Below, in pieces: positions 47,302 to 61,199 of a DNA stretch of 64,000 nucleotides. Each line of letters opens with the position of its first letter. Position 1 is the first letter of the stretch. The notes beneath the pieces were generated by a model that saw only the letters and a list, made by a program, of their open reading frames with translations, ran no database searches and had not been told where the DNA came from. The translations under genes were made by a program, and so were the position numbers. Source of the stretch: Acanthochromis polyacanthus (taxonomy: Eukaryota > Chordata > Actinopteri > Pomacentridae); assembly GCF_021347895.1 (NCBI RefSeq), contig NC_067124.1, positions 446,501 through 510,500 of the forward strand, given 5' to 3'.

Positions 47302-48033
47302 AACAAGTACACATGCACAGTCACCATCAAAAGGCCATTGGTGTGTCACGTCAGATTGAGACTGAGGTTCACACTCTGGATTAAAAAAGCTGAACTGATG
47401 GAAAGACTGAGTTCCTGTGAGTCACGGCTCTGAGATGAATTGGACCGAGACGCTGCAGCATGAGCACACCTGCTGCACCTCTGCATGTGTGTGACTCCTG
47501 CTCTGCTGTGTCAAAATGCAACATGTTCCAGCTGACTGCAATTAAACGGTAAACTGGAAATACTTACCATTGATTTAGTTGTTGGAAATGTGTTCCAGGG
47601 AGGAGCCTAACTGAGCTTATCTACTAACTTATCTAAAAATGAGCACGCATCAATTAAGGCCCTCCTCCCTTCCTATCCTCACCTGCTTTTTCAAGGCAAA
47701 TGATCATCTGGAAAAACAGCACACGAGAAATTGCAGGCTTTACAATCAATCACAGAGCAGAGCTGTGAGGCGCTGGGCTAAAACGACTGCAGCCAAGCAA
47801 AGAGACTCGGGAAGAAAAAAAGATCACAAATTCATAAATTGTTTTTTTCCCCCTCTCTTCTTTATTATTTGAGTCTGTAAAACATCATAAATCCTCTGGA
47901 TGGGAGATAGACTGGAGAGTCTCACTGAGAGATTTATATCCCTTGCCTTTTTCTAATCCAATATCCCCTCCTCTCCAGCCATTCCCAAAATGGTTTGGCT
48001 GTGAGGACTCTGTGGAGGCTCTGCTGAGGGGAA
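45865..48033. other. Non-coding interval with microsatellites and hairpins
   Basis: No gene was recognised. It contains perfect hairpin arms at 46298-46308/46316-46326 (11 bp) and at 47090-47101/47130-47141 (12 bp), and CA runs at 46633-46659 and 47224-47299. The stretch 45890-46330 is GC-rich without frame conservation and could be regulatory. Confidence 0.4.
47224..47299 (+). repeat. (CA)n microsatellite
   Basis: About 38 CA units. Confidence 0.98.
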
Positions 48034-48050
48034 GCGCACGCACGCACACA

Positions 48051-48138
<88 letters not shown>

Positions 48139-48145
48139 CACACAT
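48034..48145 (+). repeat. (ACGC)n tetranucleotide repeat
   Basis: About 26 units of CGCA/ACGC with CACA at both ends. Alternating purine-pyrimidine sequence gives false Cys-Val-Arg-Ala frames. Confidence 0.98.
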
Positions 48146-48864
48146 GTTCACACACCCTGAGTGACCAGAGCAACAAGAGGAATGCAGCGAGTTGCGCCAC
48201 ATCCCAGCTGGACTGACAGTGAGCACTAGCGGTGTCCTCCTAGGATGAAAGGACATCAACTCGTCTAAGACGCTTGAGGAACGCCTGGAATTAAGAAAAG
48301 GGGAAGCTCTCCAACAGGGGCTTGCCTGGGAGACGACCTCGGTTCACTGCTAAAGCAAAGAAGAAGAAGATGGTGGTGGTGGTGGAAAAAAATAAGGACT
48401 AGAAAGAGAGAGAAGCGAACTTCAAAAACACTCCCCATGCCACACCTGTGATCAATTATGATCTGCAAAATTAGAGAGTTACTAACAAAACCCCGGCCTG
48501 TAATAATTCATAATTATCAAAAGAGCAGCGAGGAGGGAGCTCTGAGGGTTCACAGGGACTTTGAAGGAGGGGTGTTGGAGGGCCTACAATGTCCTCAGTG
48601 TGGCGTCCCACCTCAGAACCTCTCTCAGCCAAAGGGTCAAACGAATCTAATTGTGATTCAATCATATGTTTACGTCTGTTGTCAGTGAAAATATTTGCCT
48701 TGAGCAAAGGCTGTGTGACGAGAGTCAAAGTATTGTAGAATATCAGTGTTAATCTAAGGGTTAAAGAGCTCCATCAGACAAAGCTGCATGTTAAAATAAA
48801 TAGTGAGGCAATAAACACCTACTCCACCACTTTCCAGTGAGTTGTTTGTGTAGCTGTAGCACAG

Positions 48865-48910
48865 CCAGTGGATAATGTGTGTCACATTAATGACACCCAT
48901 TATCCACTGG
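48865..48910. repeat. 20-bp inverted duplication (19 of 20), 6-nt loop
   Basis: 48865-48884 pairs with 48891-48910 with one mismatch. Confidence 0.95.
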
Positions 48911-49134
48911 AAACAAATGAATGTCTGGTGCATGACATTTCCTCTCCTCAGTGAGGCTACAACCAAGAGGTGAGAATCTCCTCATAGTCCACCACTGCAT
49001 AGTACACCTCAGTGTAATTAAGTGAAAGAAATGCATACAGCCTAGTAAGCTGCTATAACTGTGACCTGCCATGCTCTAGAAACCATCTCAGACGTGGTCT
49101 CACACCAGCGGACTGGAGGTGGACTGGAGGATGT

Positions 49135-49162
49135 ATTGTTTGGAAATCCCTTTCCAAACAAT
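49135..49162. repeat. Perfect 12-bp inverted duplication, 4-nt loop
   Basis: ATTGTTTGGAAA (49135-49146) pairs exactly with TTTCCAAACAAT (49151-49162). Confidence 0.9.
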
Positions 49163-50229
49163 CCTGGTGCCAGCAGTGAGAACACACTCTCCCCGAAAGA
49201 AAATAAATGGAATCTCCTGTTTGGGTTAGATTGCTGAGAAAAAAATAAAGCCAATTTGCAAAAACCACTCAACATGCAGCAGGTTAGCGCCAGAGTTAAT
49301 TGGAGGAAAAATGTGAAACGTGAGCCAAAATGAACAAAGATAATTGCTGCTCACTATAAGCTGGTAGTTCATGGCGCAATCTTTAAAATAAGGTCGTCTG
49401 AATTGTGTTTGCCATTGTTTGCTAACCCTTCTTACCAGCGTGGTCAAGATTACAGAACTTCTAGTTCTGTAGACCCTCATCTAACAGATCAGATTTTGTA
49501 AAATGACATGATGCAAAGTCAGAAACGTTAACCTAAAAACTGCAGCACAAGGCCAATTTCACTGTCCAGCTCAAACTTCTGGGAAACTGAGGCAATCCAA
49601 TCCAATACCCCCACCACCACCTTTTTTCTTCAGTTTAACACAAAGTTAGTTAAGTTAGTTAAACTTAGTTAAGCTAAAGTTCATCATCTGATCTTCTGAA
49701 GTTGTCTTTCCTGTTACAGTGTACACTGTAATACATCATATTTCAGTGCATTCAGTTTGAAACATTGCACACTGATGCTTGTCTGTCCCTGTGTGACATC
49801 AGTGTAAGTTAATAAATTGCCAAACAAGGACACTGTTCTGTGTTGACACAGTAGCTCACACTCCCAAATGTTACTGATGTAGTAGCTTTTGCAGGAGGTT
49901 CTAACATGGGTATTGCCCATGTTAACCAGAGGCAGATCAACTGACAGACAACAGCAGACGCTGTTTAATATGATTTAGATCTGAGCGGGTTTCTTTATTC
50001 TTTAATTAGTTGAAAATTAAAACTGTGGTTACAACAGTTACACAGCCAAGCCTTAAATTTTCAACATCAATTTGTGTTGCTGATCATTTCTGATTAATAG
50101 GTTTAGTATTGTACAATACTCAGTTTAAATAACAAACAAATGGCAAAGGACAGCAAGACTTTGTGTTGGGGATGATGAATTTTACATGCATTGTTTTTGT
50201 TTCTACTTCAAATGTCATGTCCAAATGAC

Positions 50230-50670
50230 AGCAGTTATTGGCAAAGCCTTGGTTTGCCACCTTGGTTTGCCACCATAACAATCACCAGTCTGGGATTTGG
50301 AACCTCTCTTCTTTTCTAATGGTGTCCAGGTTCAGGTTGGAGGTTTTCTTGCCATCACTTTTTCCCCTCAGTTCTCTCCACAGTTCTCTTCTCAGTATGA
50401 TTCAGGTTTGGACTCTGGCTGGCCCACTCCAAGATGGTTATGTTAGTTTGTGTTAACCATCTCTTAGCCACTTTAGCTGTATGTTTCAGATCTAATGCTG
50501 TGAACCCAATTCTTTGGGTCCAAGTTTTTCTGCAGTCTGTGAGCAGCTTTCCTCCAGAATCTTACTGTAGCTGACAGGACTTCCTGCTTCACCAGCTGAA
50601 GATGCTGTTGTTGGACCTGAAAGTTTCTCGTTTGTTTTGAGGGCCTTAGCAGGGGTATGAATAATTTTAG
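50230..50670 (-). mobile_element. Decayed Tc1-type transposon relic
   Basis: TTCAGGTTTGGACTCTGGCT, GGCCCACTCCAAGATGG and AGCAGGGGTATGAATAATTT resemble the antisense body and end of old fish Tc1 elements. Those typically read GGTCTGGACTCTGGCTGGGC and GGGGTATGAATAC. No open transposase frame remains. Confidence 0.4.
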
Positions 50671-52601
50671 GCTTAAGGATACAGTCTGTAATCAGTCATT
50701 CACTAAATTGTACCCCTTGTGTCAGATGGTTGTTTTCTGTTATCAGATGGTTATTTTCTGGCAGCCAGAGGATCACTGCTTTATTTTTTTGTTTTGTATC
50801 ATTTTCACAGTGTACTTACAAGCACTACATACTTATTGTTCTTGATAGATACGTATTTGGTATCATAATATTTAAGACATCAGCCTGCATCCATCTGAAA
50901 AGGCAAAGTTTATCATTTCAGATACCAAAAACTGCAGATACTACCATAAACTAGAAGTGAAAGGTAACGTTTTGTCTACTTGTGTGTGAAATTTGAGAAC
51001 AAATGTTTGTTTTTTTTAATTACAAAGAATTTTAGCAGTAAATGGGCGATATATTCTGTGTTTGACCGTAAAGTTTGACGGTAGTGGCAGCCAAAAGCTA
51101 AGGAAAGTGACAGAACACTTTCACGTGTCTTGTGGATCTTTGAGCTACATCAAGGCCACATCCGTCTCATCACACCCAAATCTGAGAAACACTGCTGTCC
51201 AAAACACAAGGGACCATTTACTACATTTTGATTATGTTGAATCAATCTTTTTACACCTTCCTTTACATTGATAAACCTGTGCTTAGCCCAGAGAAGGACA
51301 GCTGCTATCTTTAATTCAGTTACGCGATGCAAAGAGGCTCAGGTTGTTCAGACTGTTGGCCTGCAAGTGGGAGGCCTCCTGCTAGCCGTGGACCCGAAAC
51401 TGAAACTGCTCAACATGCAGCAGTCCGTCTCCCAAAGACCTTCAGTGCTAGCATGCATCTCATTAAGTTAACAGCTTGCTGTCAGCACGGGGACAGGAAG
51501 TCAGACTGTTGTGTCACGATGAATGTGCTCGTAAGCGCCGCACGTCATGGATGGTAGTTAATCTGAGGTGTTCAGACAGAGGGGAGGGGCTGTCGTGTTG
51601 TTCAGTTGGGAAAATCTAAACCACTTCTTTTCATTCACGACTTTCTCATCTACCTCGACCAATAAATAAAAGTGTTCTAAACAGCGAAGAAACAAGCAAC
51701 AAGCTAACCTAGTCTTTGTGTTTGAAGAAAATTTTGGATCTCAAACATCTCAGTCTGTTTGATTTCTGTTGCTGTAACATACTTGTGGAATCTGTACAAC
51801 AACAGACCCACGTGAACATTTTTAAGATTTATGTGACATTTTCGATGTGCAAATTTGTGTGCTGACTGATAACGATAACTGATAATAATAACTTCAAGCT
51901 GGCTGAAAGAAATCAGACCACAGAGATAACTCTCACAACTTGTTGCGTTAGAACCATAAATGAGGGACTCTATAATTGTTTTTAGAGCCCAAATCTGTGA
52001 CTGGTTTACCCAACACAAACTAGCCTGAAAGTCTTTGCTCCATGTCAGCAGTGATTTAATGGAGGTTGAGGCACAAAACGCTTGCCTGTCACACTCTTAC
52101 ATTTGTTATTGCACTAATTTGCAAACAATACCCCAAGCACTTCATATATAACCATTTTCTCAGATAATTTGATTGCTCAGATGCTTGTCTGGGTCCCCTG
52201 GGTCACAGCTCTAGCATAGCGGAGGTGTAAGGAGTAGTAATGTGTACTGCCCCAGTGTGCAGCGCACACTATTTCAGCAAAGAAAATAAACGTCATAAAA
52301 AGTGGGATCTGGGCCAACAAGTACCCAGATGGTTCATTTAAGAACCAAGAAAACAACATTCTATATTTCACTGCCAAGGGTTCACTTCCAAGGGTTCACT
52401 GCCCACCCCCTAATTCTCTCCATGCGTGTGCAGACAGACACATACACTGGTTCCAGCTTCATGTACGGCCATGTGTGTTTGCAGAGTATGATGTGTGTGT
52501 TCACATTAAAATTCATGGCCAGTTACGTCCATATGGTCAAAGGGAAAATATCAGACGAGCAGATGTGAAAAACAGAACAACACTTTTCTATTTCAGGTTA
52601 A

Positions 52602-53511
52602 AGCTGCTGTCTGGAGTTTCCGTTTGTTTTCAATTTATGTATCATTTTTTAACAAAGCTTAAATGTGTTAGTCTAGTTCGATACTATAATATAAAGTTAG
52701 TATAACGCGATATGAAAATTTATTCCTGAGCTCCGCCTTCCTCTCATAGACCCCCATGTTATTCCAAAAAGCGCCGGTCGCTGCCGACCAATCAAGTTCG
52801 AGCTTCAGCTTTGTCATGCTGTCAATCAACGGTTACGCGCACAGCAAGCAAGCCCATGCAGAGGTGGGCGAGCTACGCACTACGCAACCGCGCGCACATT
52901 TGTTTTGCTTGTGGAGGAGAGAGCATCAGGGATCAGCAACTTCCAGAAAAGTTACCAATCCCACGGCTTGTCAGGCCAAGAGACTGCAGGACATTTTTTG
53001 GCTCGGGGTGCTCGCGTCGCTCCCCGACCACGGCCTCCATAGCCCGCCTGACGGCTTCGTTTAGATGCCCGACCTCTGGAGGAAGATGTTGGGGCGTCTG
53101 GGACATACTCTTCGTCAGAGGAGTCATGCAATTCTGAACTCTAGATAGAAATAAATAAACAATGTAACACATATACACGCGTAAATGCACTAAGTTTGAT
53201 AAACAACGTCATCCAGAGGGATACACGAGTGTAATCACATATTGAAACTTTACTCGTTCGTCCTAGCAGATTCATGTTATTTTGGTATTAGGACAAGTTA
53301 GACTCAATACAGAATTCTAGCGTAATTCCTTTATTATTTACTAAATGTACTAAATGTAGAAGAGGGGAAAACAGCAAAACAGGCGAGATGCTGCAGCACT
53401 CCGGGCACTTCTCTCATGTACTGCGCGCGTGCTCAAATAAAGGGGCGAAATCAGAGGGAGGGACCAACAGTGTTTTGGGAGACGCTGCGATTCAAACTCC
53501 GGACAGCAGCT
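52602..53511. mobile_element. TTAA-flanked DNA transposon (piggyBac- or Kolobok-like), non-autonomous
   Basis: The 910-bp segment is bounded by AGCTGCTGTCTGGAGTTT at the left and the complement of AGCTGCTGTCCGGAGTTT at the right (17 of 18). It has TTAA immediately outside both ends (52598-52601, 53512-53515). TTAA duplication is characteristic of piggyBac and Kolobok superfamilies. The interior is CpG-rich between about 52735 and 53130. On the minus strand it reads DSSDEEYVPDAPTSSSRGRA and a Gly/Arg-rich stretch, possibly an N-terminal exon remnant. No transposase core is present. Confidence 0.75.
52960..53140 (-). pseudogene. CpG-rich coding remnant in the TTAA element
   Basis: The minus-strand frame has the acidic segment DSSDEEYVPDAPTSSSRG. 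A basic Arg/Gly-rich stretch (AGYGGRGRGATRAPRAKK) and PAVSWPDKPWDW then a stop follow. Acidic-then-basic N-termini are common in piggyBac-type transposases, but this is too short to assign. An overlapping frame (52933-53190) is probably a shadow. Confidence 0.3.
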
Positions 53512-53911
53512 TTAAGTGTTTGGCAAACGTGTCTTTGCTGCTCTTTAACTGTCATTTGCATCCTCAATCTTTAGCTGATTTTAATGCCACAAAATCTTAG
53601 TTTCAAAAAGAATAAAATTTGCTGGTATTCAAACACGATGCATCATGTAGGAGTTTTACATTTCTAATCCTTTTCATGGTGGTCTATTACAATGATGAAT
53701 AGCATCTTAAACAGAAAAATAAGCTAAATATATAAGCGTAATATATTAATTCATTGCTAACTAAAATGAGCTTTACCAGCCTTTATGCAACAGTTACAGT
53801 ATTTTAGCATAAATGTTTTCAGAACCCTCAAGTGGTTTCAGTTGATGTTTTCAAGACTTCTTCTGGTGAAAATCAGATAGCGGCACGGCGTCACTGTAAC
53901 CATGACAAGTG

Positions 53912-53982
53912 AACACTACGTCAGTCGATTGTGATCGGCTGATGTAGTGTTATCAGCTGAGGACTTATCAGGTGTCCTCAGC
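53912..53982. repeat. Two adjacent hairpins
   Basis: 53912-53924 pairs with 53939-53951 (12 of 13). GCTGAGGAC (53956-53964) pairs exactly with GTCCTCAGC (53974-53982). Confidence 0.85.
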
Positions 53983-54575
53983 GGATGATCCAAGGAACAA
54001 CTGATTAAAACGTGGGGGTGTTTCTGAGTCCCATCAATTCCTGCCATCTGCTACATGTTTAGGTCACGTGATTCAGTATCTGTACATAACGTACACATGC
54101 AGAACACACACCTGTACTCAGCACAAGGTCATTGTGTTTGTGTTTGTTTGAAACATTTGTTTAAATGGACACATTCCATGTTCCCGTGATTTCTTCCACA
54201 AACAGGGACTGAGCCTACGTTGGAAATCATGCAACAACTGAGCAGCCTTGGTGGAGGACTGCACTCTCTGAGTGCTTTTCTTGTTCTTTTTCTGTTATGG
54301 AAAAGACACATCTTGAGCAAAATCCACGGTTTGCTTCATTGTTAAGTATCTCCCTTTAGAACTGCAGCGTACTGATGACTAACTCAAACATACAGATTCA
54401 GACTTCTGCAGGTTTTATACGTAACAGAACCAAGAAACTAATCTGGTCAATTTGTGAGCTTTCTTCATCTTTGTGCTTCCTCAGGATTGGTTCCAACATT
54501 TCAGGCTCAGTCACTCTAGTATTCCAATTGGCCATTGTGGAGCATAGATTAGATTTACAGCGTTTCACAGAGTTG

Positions 54576-54617
54576 AGGGTTAGCTAGTGAGCTCACTGCA
54601 AGTTGAGCTCACTAGCT
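54576..54617. repeat. Perfect 14-bp inverted duplication with TTAGGG-like edge
   Basis: AGCTAGTGAGCTCA (54582-54595) pairs exactly with 54604-54617. The left arm overlaps AGGGTTAG (54576-54583). Confidence 0.9.
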
Positions 54618-57164
54618 GGGCAGGAACTTCATAGAATGGAGATCATTTTTGTAGCTGAGGTTTGAGGAGTAGGACCACACCTCAGTCACCTCTCTTCTTG
54701 TCGAACGTCTGTACATATCACTATGCCCTTCCCACTTGTTCCTTCTCTCTCACCATAATTCTGTCTGTTTTCCCGTCTTCTCCTTATCCTAGGGCGTCCG
54801 CCGGCCCTGGAGCTGCTGCTGATCCCAGACTAAGCTTTTCCCTCTCACTGCATCAGCCACCATAATGATCCACCAACACCAACATAAGGATCCTTTGCAT
54901 CTAATCAAGCTTCAAATCAATGGTGTGGTCCTAGCTAGTGGATCTGCATATTCTAGAATAAGCAGCTGTACAGAATTATTTAAATTAAATTATTTAACTA
55001 TTTAAATGCCAGAAAAGAATTGTCTTCATGGTTAAAAACACAACAACAAACAAACAAACTATTAATGAATAACTTTGATACACAAAGATGAACTTTTAGG
55101 GGCAAAATCAACGGTGAGGTAGTGATTCCTAACCACTACCCAGGTAGCTTAGTTTACTGTCAAAGTTGGGTATCATCAATGCGATTGAAGATCTTTGTAA
55201 CAAGTCCAACCTTCGTCTTCAACCAGATCTTCAGATAGCGGCACGGCTGATTGCATAAAGAAAAGAAAGGAAAAAAGACAAACTGTACCTCTCACACTGC
55301 GGTTCCAGAAAGGACAATGTTCTTTCACACATTCTTCCTGACATGTGATTATGATATTATGAGTCTCTCTCAAGTAAGGTTGCATTTTCCACCGCAAGTG
55401 AAAGTTGCTTGATGCCTGCAGGTCTCAGATCACAGATTATAAATGCTTTAATTTATAGTCTTTATTAATGTTCACCTTTGTGAGGCAGGTGAACAGGAAC
55501 AAAAGCACTGGCACTGCGTTATACTTGAGGTACTGATGTATCTTATGTGTGGCTATCTGTAAAAGACAGAAACTGGCCTAAACTCAAAAAGAACCCATCT
55601 ATCTCACTCTCACACCAGATGGTGGCAATGATTCACCTTTTCATTTATTTTTTTTATTATTTTTTTTATTTTATTCATTTAATAGGGGCAATGCAATTAA
55701 CATAGTTTCAATACAACTCATGAATCCGATGTGTTGCATACAGAGTTTTAGCTACAGCTAGTTCTCAACTCCTGTCCCTAGCTGGGCTTTTAAAACAACC
55801 AAAACATACAAGATTACAATCCTTTAAAAGTACAATACACAAAAAAACTAAACAAATATAACCATACCTTACAGAATTAAGTAAAAAAAAAGTAACCTAA
55901 AAGAGGGGAAGAAGAAGAAGAAGAAGAAATCAACTTGTCAGTTTGGATCATAAACGATGTGAAAATGCTGTCGTCTGCCGTCACACTGGTGTTTACAGAG
56001 GACGGCTGCACCAGGAATGTCCTTCCTGTATTAAGCAGGTTGATTTTTTAAAAACCTTCTGCCCACTGGGAACTGTAGTGTAGGATTTATAGTGGAAAGC
56101 AGCATCAGAATGGCAGAACGAGAAATCTGTCCAACACAGTCACTTTCTAATGGTGAAAAAGCAGGAATCCTAATAAATTCCACGGTGACAGGGCACTCAC
56201 AGATCGACGAACCCTCCCTCTTTCACCATCTCAGAGACCAAACCAACCCCCAGCTTTGCTCCTCCGGCATCATTCCCGACCCCTTGCCAGTCTCTGGGAA
56301 ACTCCCAGCGTGCTCTCTGCTCCACCAGTAACCGCAGGAAATGAGTCTCGGAGAGCGCTGAAGTTTAATAAAAAAAAATGAATGGGGTGTCCCAGGGACA
56401 GAGTGAATGAAGAGTGGGAGAGGCTGTTGGTGGAGGTTAGTTGAAGCTGGTGCCCCAAAGTGGAGGATAGGCAAAAGAGGAGACCGAGAAGGAAAAACAA
56501 AGCCTAAAAATTGAAGCCATTACTGTGTGTGTTTCTGCACAGTGATGAATCAGGGAAACCAAAACCAGCTGCACCGAGGGCTTCTCATGAACAAGAATGG
56601 CAACGCGGATCAACTAGCGGATCGTTGAAAACCACCTAACCTTCTTTTTACCCACTGAGCCTACAAACACAGTACAAATAGACACTCGGACACAATTTGC
56701 TTGTGTGTGTGCACAGAGATAGCCGCATAGATCCCTTTCTTCCCTCTCCTGACACAATAACTCTCATGCTCTGAATAGAGGGACAAACATTCCAGACATG
56801 CCACATGTCGGGGCTGCTGGCGAATCATTAAACTGTGGAAGAGAAACTGCAGGATACCCTCTTTTTCTCCTATGTCTTCACTAATTACCCTTATACCTTT
56901 AATTGATGTTAAACATGAAACAGGTATCAATTTAAAGGGAAGGAGGACAATGGAAATCTGCCGGGCATTTAGAACTAAGCGGATGCTCTTTATGCTCCGA
57001 TTAGAGCATGTGATAACTCCATTAATTAGGACTGACCGGCTGCTCCCAGGATTATACCTCTGTGCCCAGCCAGATTATACCTCACACAACACAACACAAG
57101 AGGCTGGGCTAGGCAGATAAAGGTATTGAAGGTTTGCTAAAGAAATTCAAGTCTCGGAGACAAA

Positions 57165-57195
<31 letters not shown>

Positions 57196-57196
57196 A
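57165..57196 (+). repeat. Poly-C then poly-A tract
   Basis: 21 C residues directly followed by 11 A residues. Confidence 0.95.
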
Positions 57197-58768
57197 CGGG
57201 TGATTCGGAAATGCTAGTTGTTGGATATCTCCTCAGAGCTCGCATACCCTTGGGGTATCTCACCGAGCTTGCATTTTGAAAGCGTGGCTCTGTCCAAGTG
57301 CCTGAAGTGTAACACCAAGCAGTCTATTGAGAGGCAGGTGATGTGCAGAACAAAGGGAGGATTCAGCACCTCAGTGACACAGTGGGAAAGAGATGAGTGA
57401 TCATTAGCGCCACTGAGGGCCCCGACAGACCATTTAAAGGCAGCTTCCTTTGATTGTGACAGTGTAATTGCTTCGCAGATACAATCACGTTGAGCACTTA
57501 CCTGGGGCAGGGGAAACTGGACTTTCATTAAAGTGCAGGATTGTCTCCAGGCTGCTCTGTAATTGTGCCTGTTGTTTTGTTCTGTTTGCTCTGAGGTAAT
57601 CCAGAGTGTGAGCGTGTGGAGATGTGACTGGAGGCTATTTGGAATGTGGGAAACCAGAATCCCACACAACGCATACAGTTGTGTTAGCATATGTGTCATC
57701 TGCACCTTTTCACACTGCAGATTTTAGAGAACTGAAGAAACCTTTTTAAAGTTGAAATCACCAATCACCTATCCCACATTTTACTGGTTGACCGGACATG
57801 CCTTCAGCTGTGACAAGACATGAGAATACGTCAAACTCAAAGAGTGTAAACAAACATCGCTTGATCTCAGATGGAGGAGGAGAAGTTTTCTCACTCAATC
57901 CTGAGTGCTAGTGAGCTAGCTTCAGTGTTTGTTTTTGATCCAGCAGCAGGCTGAGATGACACAGTCTGCTGGGTGCTCTATTGGCCATGTGGTCTGGCTC
58001 CATTGAGTGTGGCTGCGTGTCCAAGGGCCGAGCTGATTAGATAATAAACTGCAGAATGAAGAGAGAGGACAGAACAGTCGGGAAGGCCTCTTTGCAGGAA
58101 TTTGAAAGACTCTTTCACTTTTACTGCTGCATCATCTGTGTTGATGGACTCCTGGTGCTGGACTCCTGATTAAAACCAGCGCTGCACAAACATTTTTAAA
58201 GTGTTGACATGTAGCATGTGCTGCCAACTATTCATCGATGTCTAAATATGTTTTATCGAGAATGGAATGAACTACTTTAAGGCATTTGTCTGCTGCTGTG
58301 TTTACAAAGCCGAGTGTGTTTACCAGTTAGCTTAAGAAATTACACAAGTTGAGGGTCAGCCGCGGATTGCTGATTTTGCAACTTGATAAGAACAACACAC
58401 AAATCATTGGTGCTTTGATATTGCGAGGATGTTTGATTTGAGATGATTAGTTCTGGGGTAATAACAGAACCCCAGCATGCGGCCAGCCATGATTTGGCAA
58501 GAAGAAATACACAAATGCACGGCTGAGAAGACAGGAAAACAGACTGCAGCTCTCCTTCGGTTGTTTATGGCCAACCGTTATCACTTGGGCTGGTGTGAAG
58601 AGTTTTTCATTAAAGAAAAATAAATTAGTGTTATTATTGTTTGAATCAGTCACGCTTTCCCCAGTGCGTGTAATATAATCCCCTTCCCCTTCCTCTCAAT
58701 TCAAGTGATGTATTTTTGTTGTCAAATGACAAATGTACACTAACTGGGACGGTGCAAGCGCCACTGGC

Positions 58769-59366
58769 CAGTGTTGCCAACTTAGCGACTTTCTCGCTAA
58801 ATCTAGCGACTTTTCAAAGCTCCTAGCGACTTTTTTTGTCAAAAGCGACTAGCGACAAATCCCGCGACTTTTTCTGCCGTTTTGGAGACTCTGACAGGAA
58901 AACTCGGCTCATTCTACAGTTACTGTTTTCAACAAGCAGCAGGTGCTGCTGTGAGCTTCTCCCCCTCCCAGAGCACAGGCTGTCAGTCCAGTAACCCCAC
59001 AGCAGACCCAGTGAGGGGAGGGGGAGACCCACATCACTCCGCGGCCAGACGGCAGATGAATCGCGCATGCGCAGTCACTACAGATCTCATCCAGACTTAC
59101 GGAGCGGGATATAAACGAAAATGTTTCTTCACTGTCATGCTAAAATAAACCACAGCATTTAGCCTCTAGTACAAAAACATATTTTGGGTGTTTTATACTC
59201 ACTTTTTGGTCTCTTCCACAACGTTATTCCTCTCTCCTACAACGTTGATTACAATTACATGCAAACTGGGAAATATGCAAATTAGGTGATGATGTCATTT
59301 AGCGACTTCTAGCGACTTTTAGGACAGCCAGTAGCGACTTTCCTTACTGAGGAGTTGGCAACAGTG
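58769..59366. mobile_element. hAT-type MITE with repeated TAGCGACTTT motifs
   Basis: This 598-bp element is flanked by a perfect 8-bp duplication CCACTGGC (58761-58768, 59367-59374). It starts CAGTGTTGCCAACT and ends AGTTGGCAACAGTG, 13 of 14 matching inverted ends. The subterminal regions carry many copies of AGCGACTTT in one or the other arm (58793-58872 and 59299-59341), probably transposase-binding repeats. An 88-residue open frame inside has no domain and is not called as a gene. Confidence 0.9.
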
Positions 59367-59374
59367 CCACTGGC

Positions 59375-60541
<1,167 letters not shown>

Positions 60542-61113
60542 GAAACGGGAAATTGAGTTACGATAACAGGAGATGAGCAAATTGAATTCTCACACCATAT
60601 ATCCACACAGTGGGACGGCCCATCCTCCCTCCGTCCTCACCATCCAACCCCACCTCCCCCCTGCCTCCCCCTGCTCTCTGTTTATAAGTGCCTGAGCCCC
60701 CCGAATTTAAAATAATAAGATCAGGTTTCCAGGCAGGTAAGTGCATCCAGACTTGTTATCTGTGATATCACCGGTGCTCCAGCCCTCTTCCTCCTGCTCC
60801 CTCATTCTCTACCTTATCCCCTCTCTTTCTCCCTCGCGTTCTCTCCGTGCCTCTCTCTTTCTAGGGTATCTCTGCTTTTCTAAAACTGTACAGTGAAACA
60901 CAATACTTTGCCTTATATACTTTGAGAAAAGCGGTTTCTGCAGCATCTTGTCATCGTTTGGGTGACCGGCTGCTGTTTGAAGTGCTCTCGGGTTCAGGGC
61001 TCGGCTGCACAACAGCGTATTATTTACCCAGATGGGGTTAATTGCTGAATAAAAGAATGGTTCTTTTCAGTTGACCATTGTAAAGCTTTGCCCACCCCTC
61101 TTCCAAGGCTTCC

Positions 61114-61117
<4 letters not shown>
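60542..61117. other. Non-coding interval
   Basis: Pyrimidine-rich tracts at 60610-60680 and 60780-60860. No gene was recognised. Confidence 0.4.

Positions 61118-61197
<80 letters not shown>
61118..61197 (+). repeat. (CA)n microsatellite
   Basis: About 40 CA units. Confidence 0.98.

Positions 61198-61199
<2 letters not shown>

Larger units (their letters stand above)
48146..52597. other. Non-coding interval with hairpins and a Tc1 relic
   Basis: No gene was recognised. Hairpins lie at 48865-48910, 49135-49162, 49452-49470 and 49902-49924. A probable Tc1 relic spans about 50230-50670. Remaining open frames are short and lack domains. Confidence 0.45.
53516..58760. other. Non-coding interval, possible conserved regulatory tracts
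   Basis: No gene was recognised. Hairpins lie at 53912-53982 and 54582-54617. An A/T-rich retroposon-like piece lies at about 55640-55860. A GAA run is at 55910-55928, and a poly-C/poly-A run at 57165-57196. The stretches 56870-57080 and 57310-57560 have even composition with TAATTA-type and AATTGAT motifs and might be conserved non-coding elements. Confidence 0.4.

Noticed and set aside
47885..48259. Long frames with Ala-Cys-Val-Arg repeats
   Set aside because: Translations of the ACGC repeat at 48034-48145, with no coding flanks.
57214..57705. 163-residue minus-strand frame
   Set aside because: No recognisable domain and no splice-site-bounded exon pattern. Treated as chance.
58882..59148. 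88-residue frame inside the hAT MITE
   Set aside because: The element is too short to be autonomous. The frame has no domain and overlaps an 81-residue frame on the other strand.
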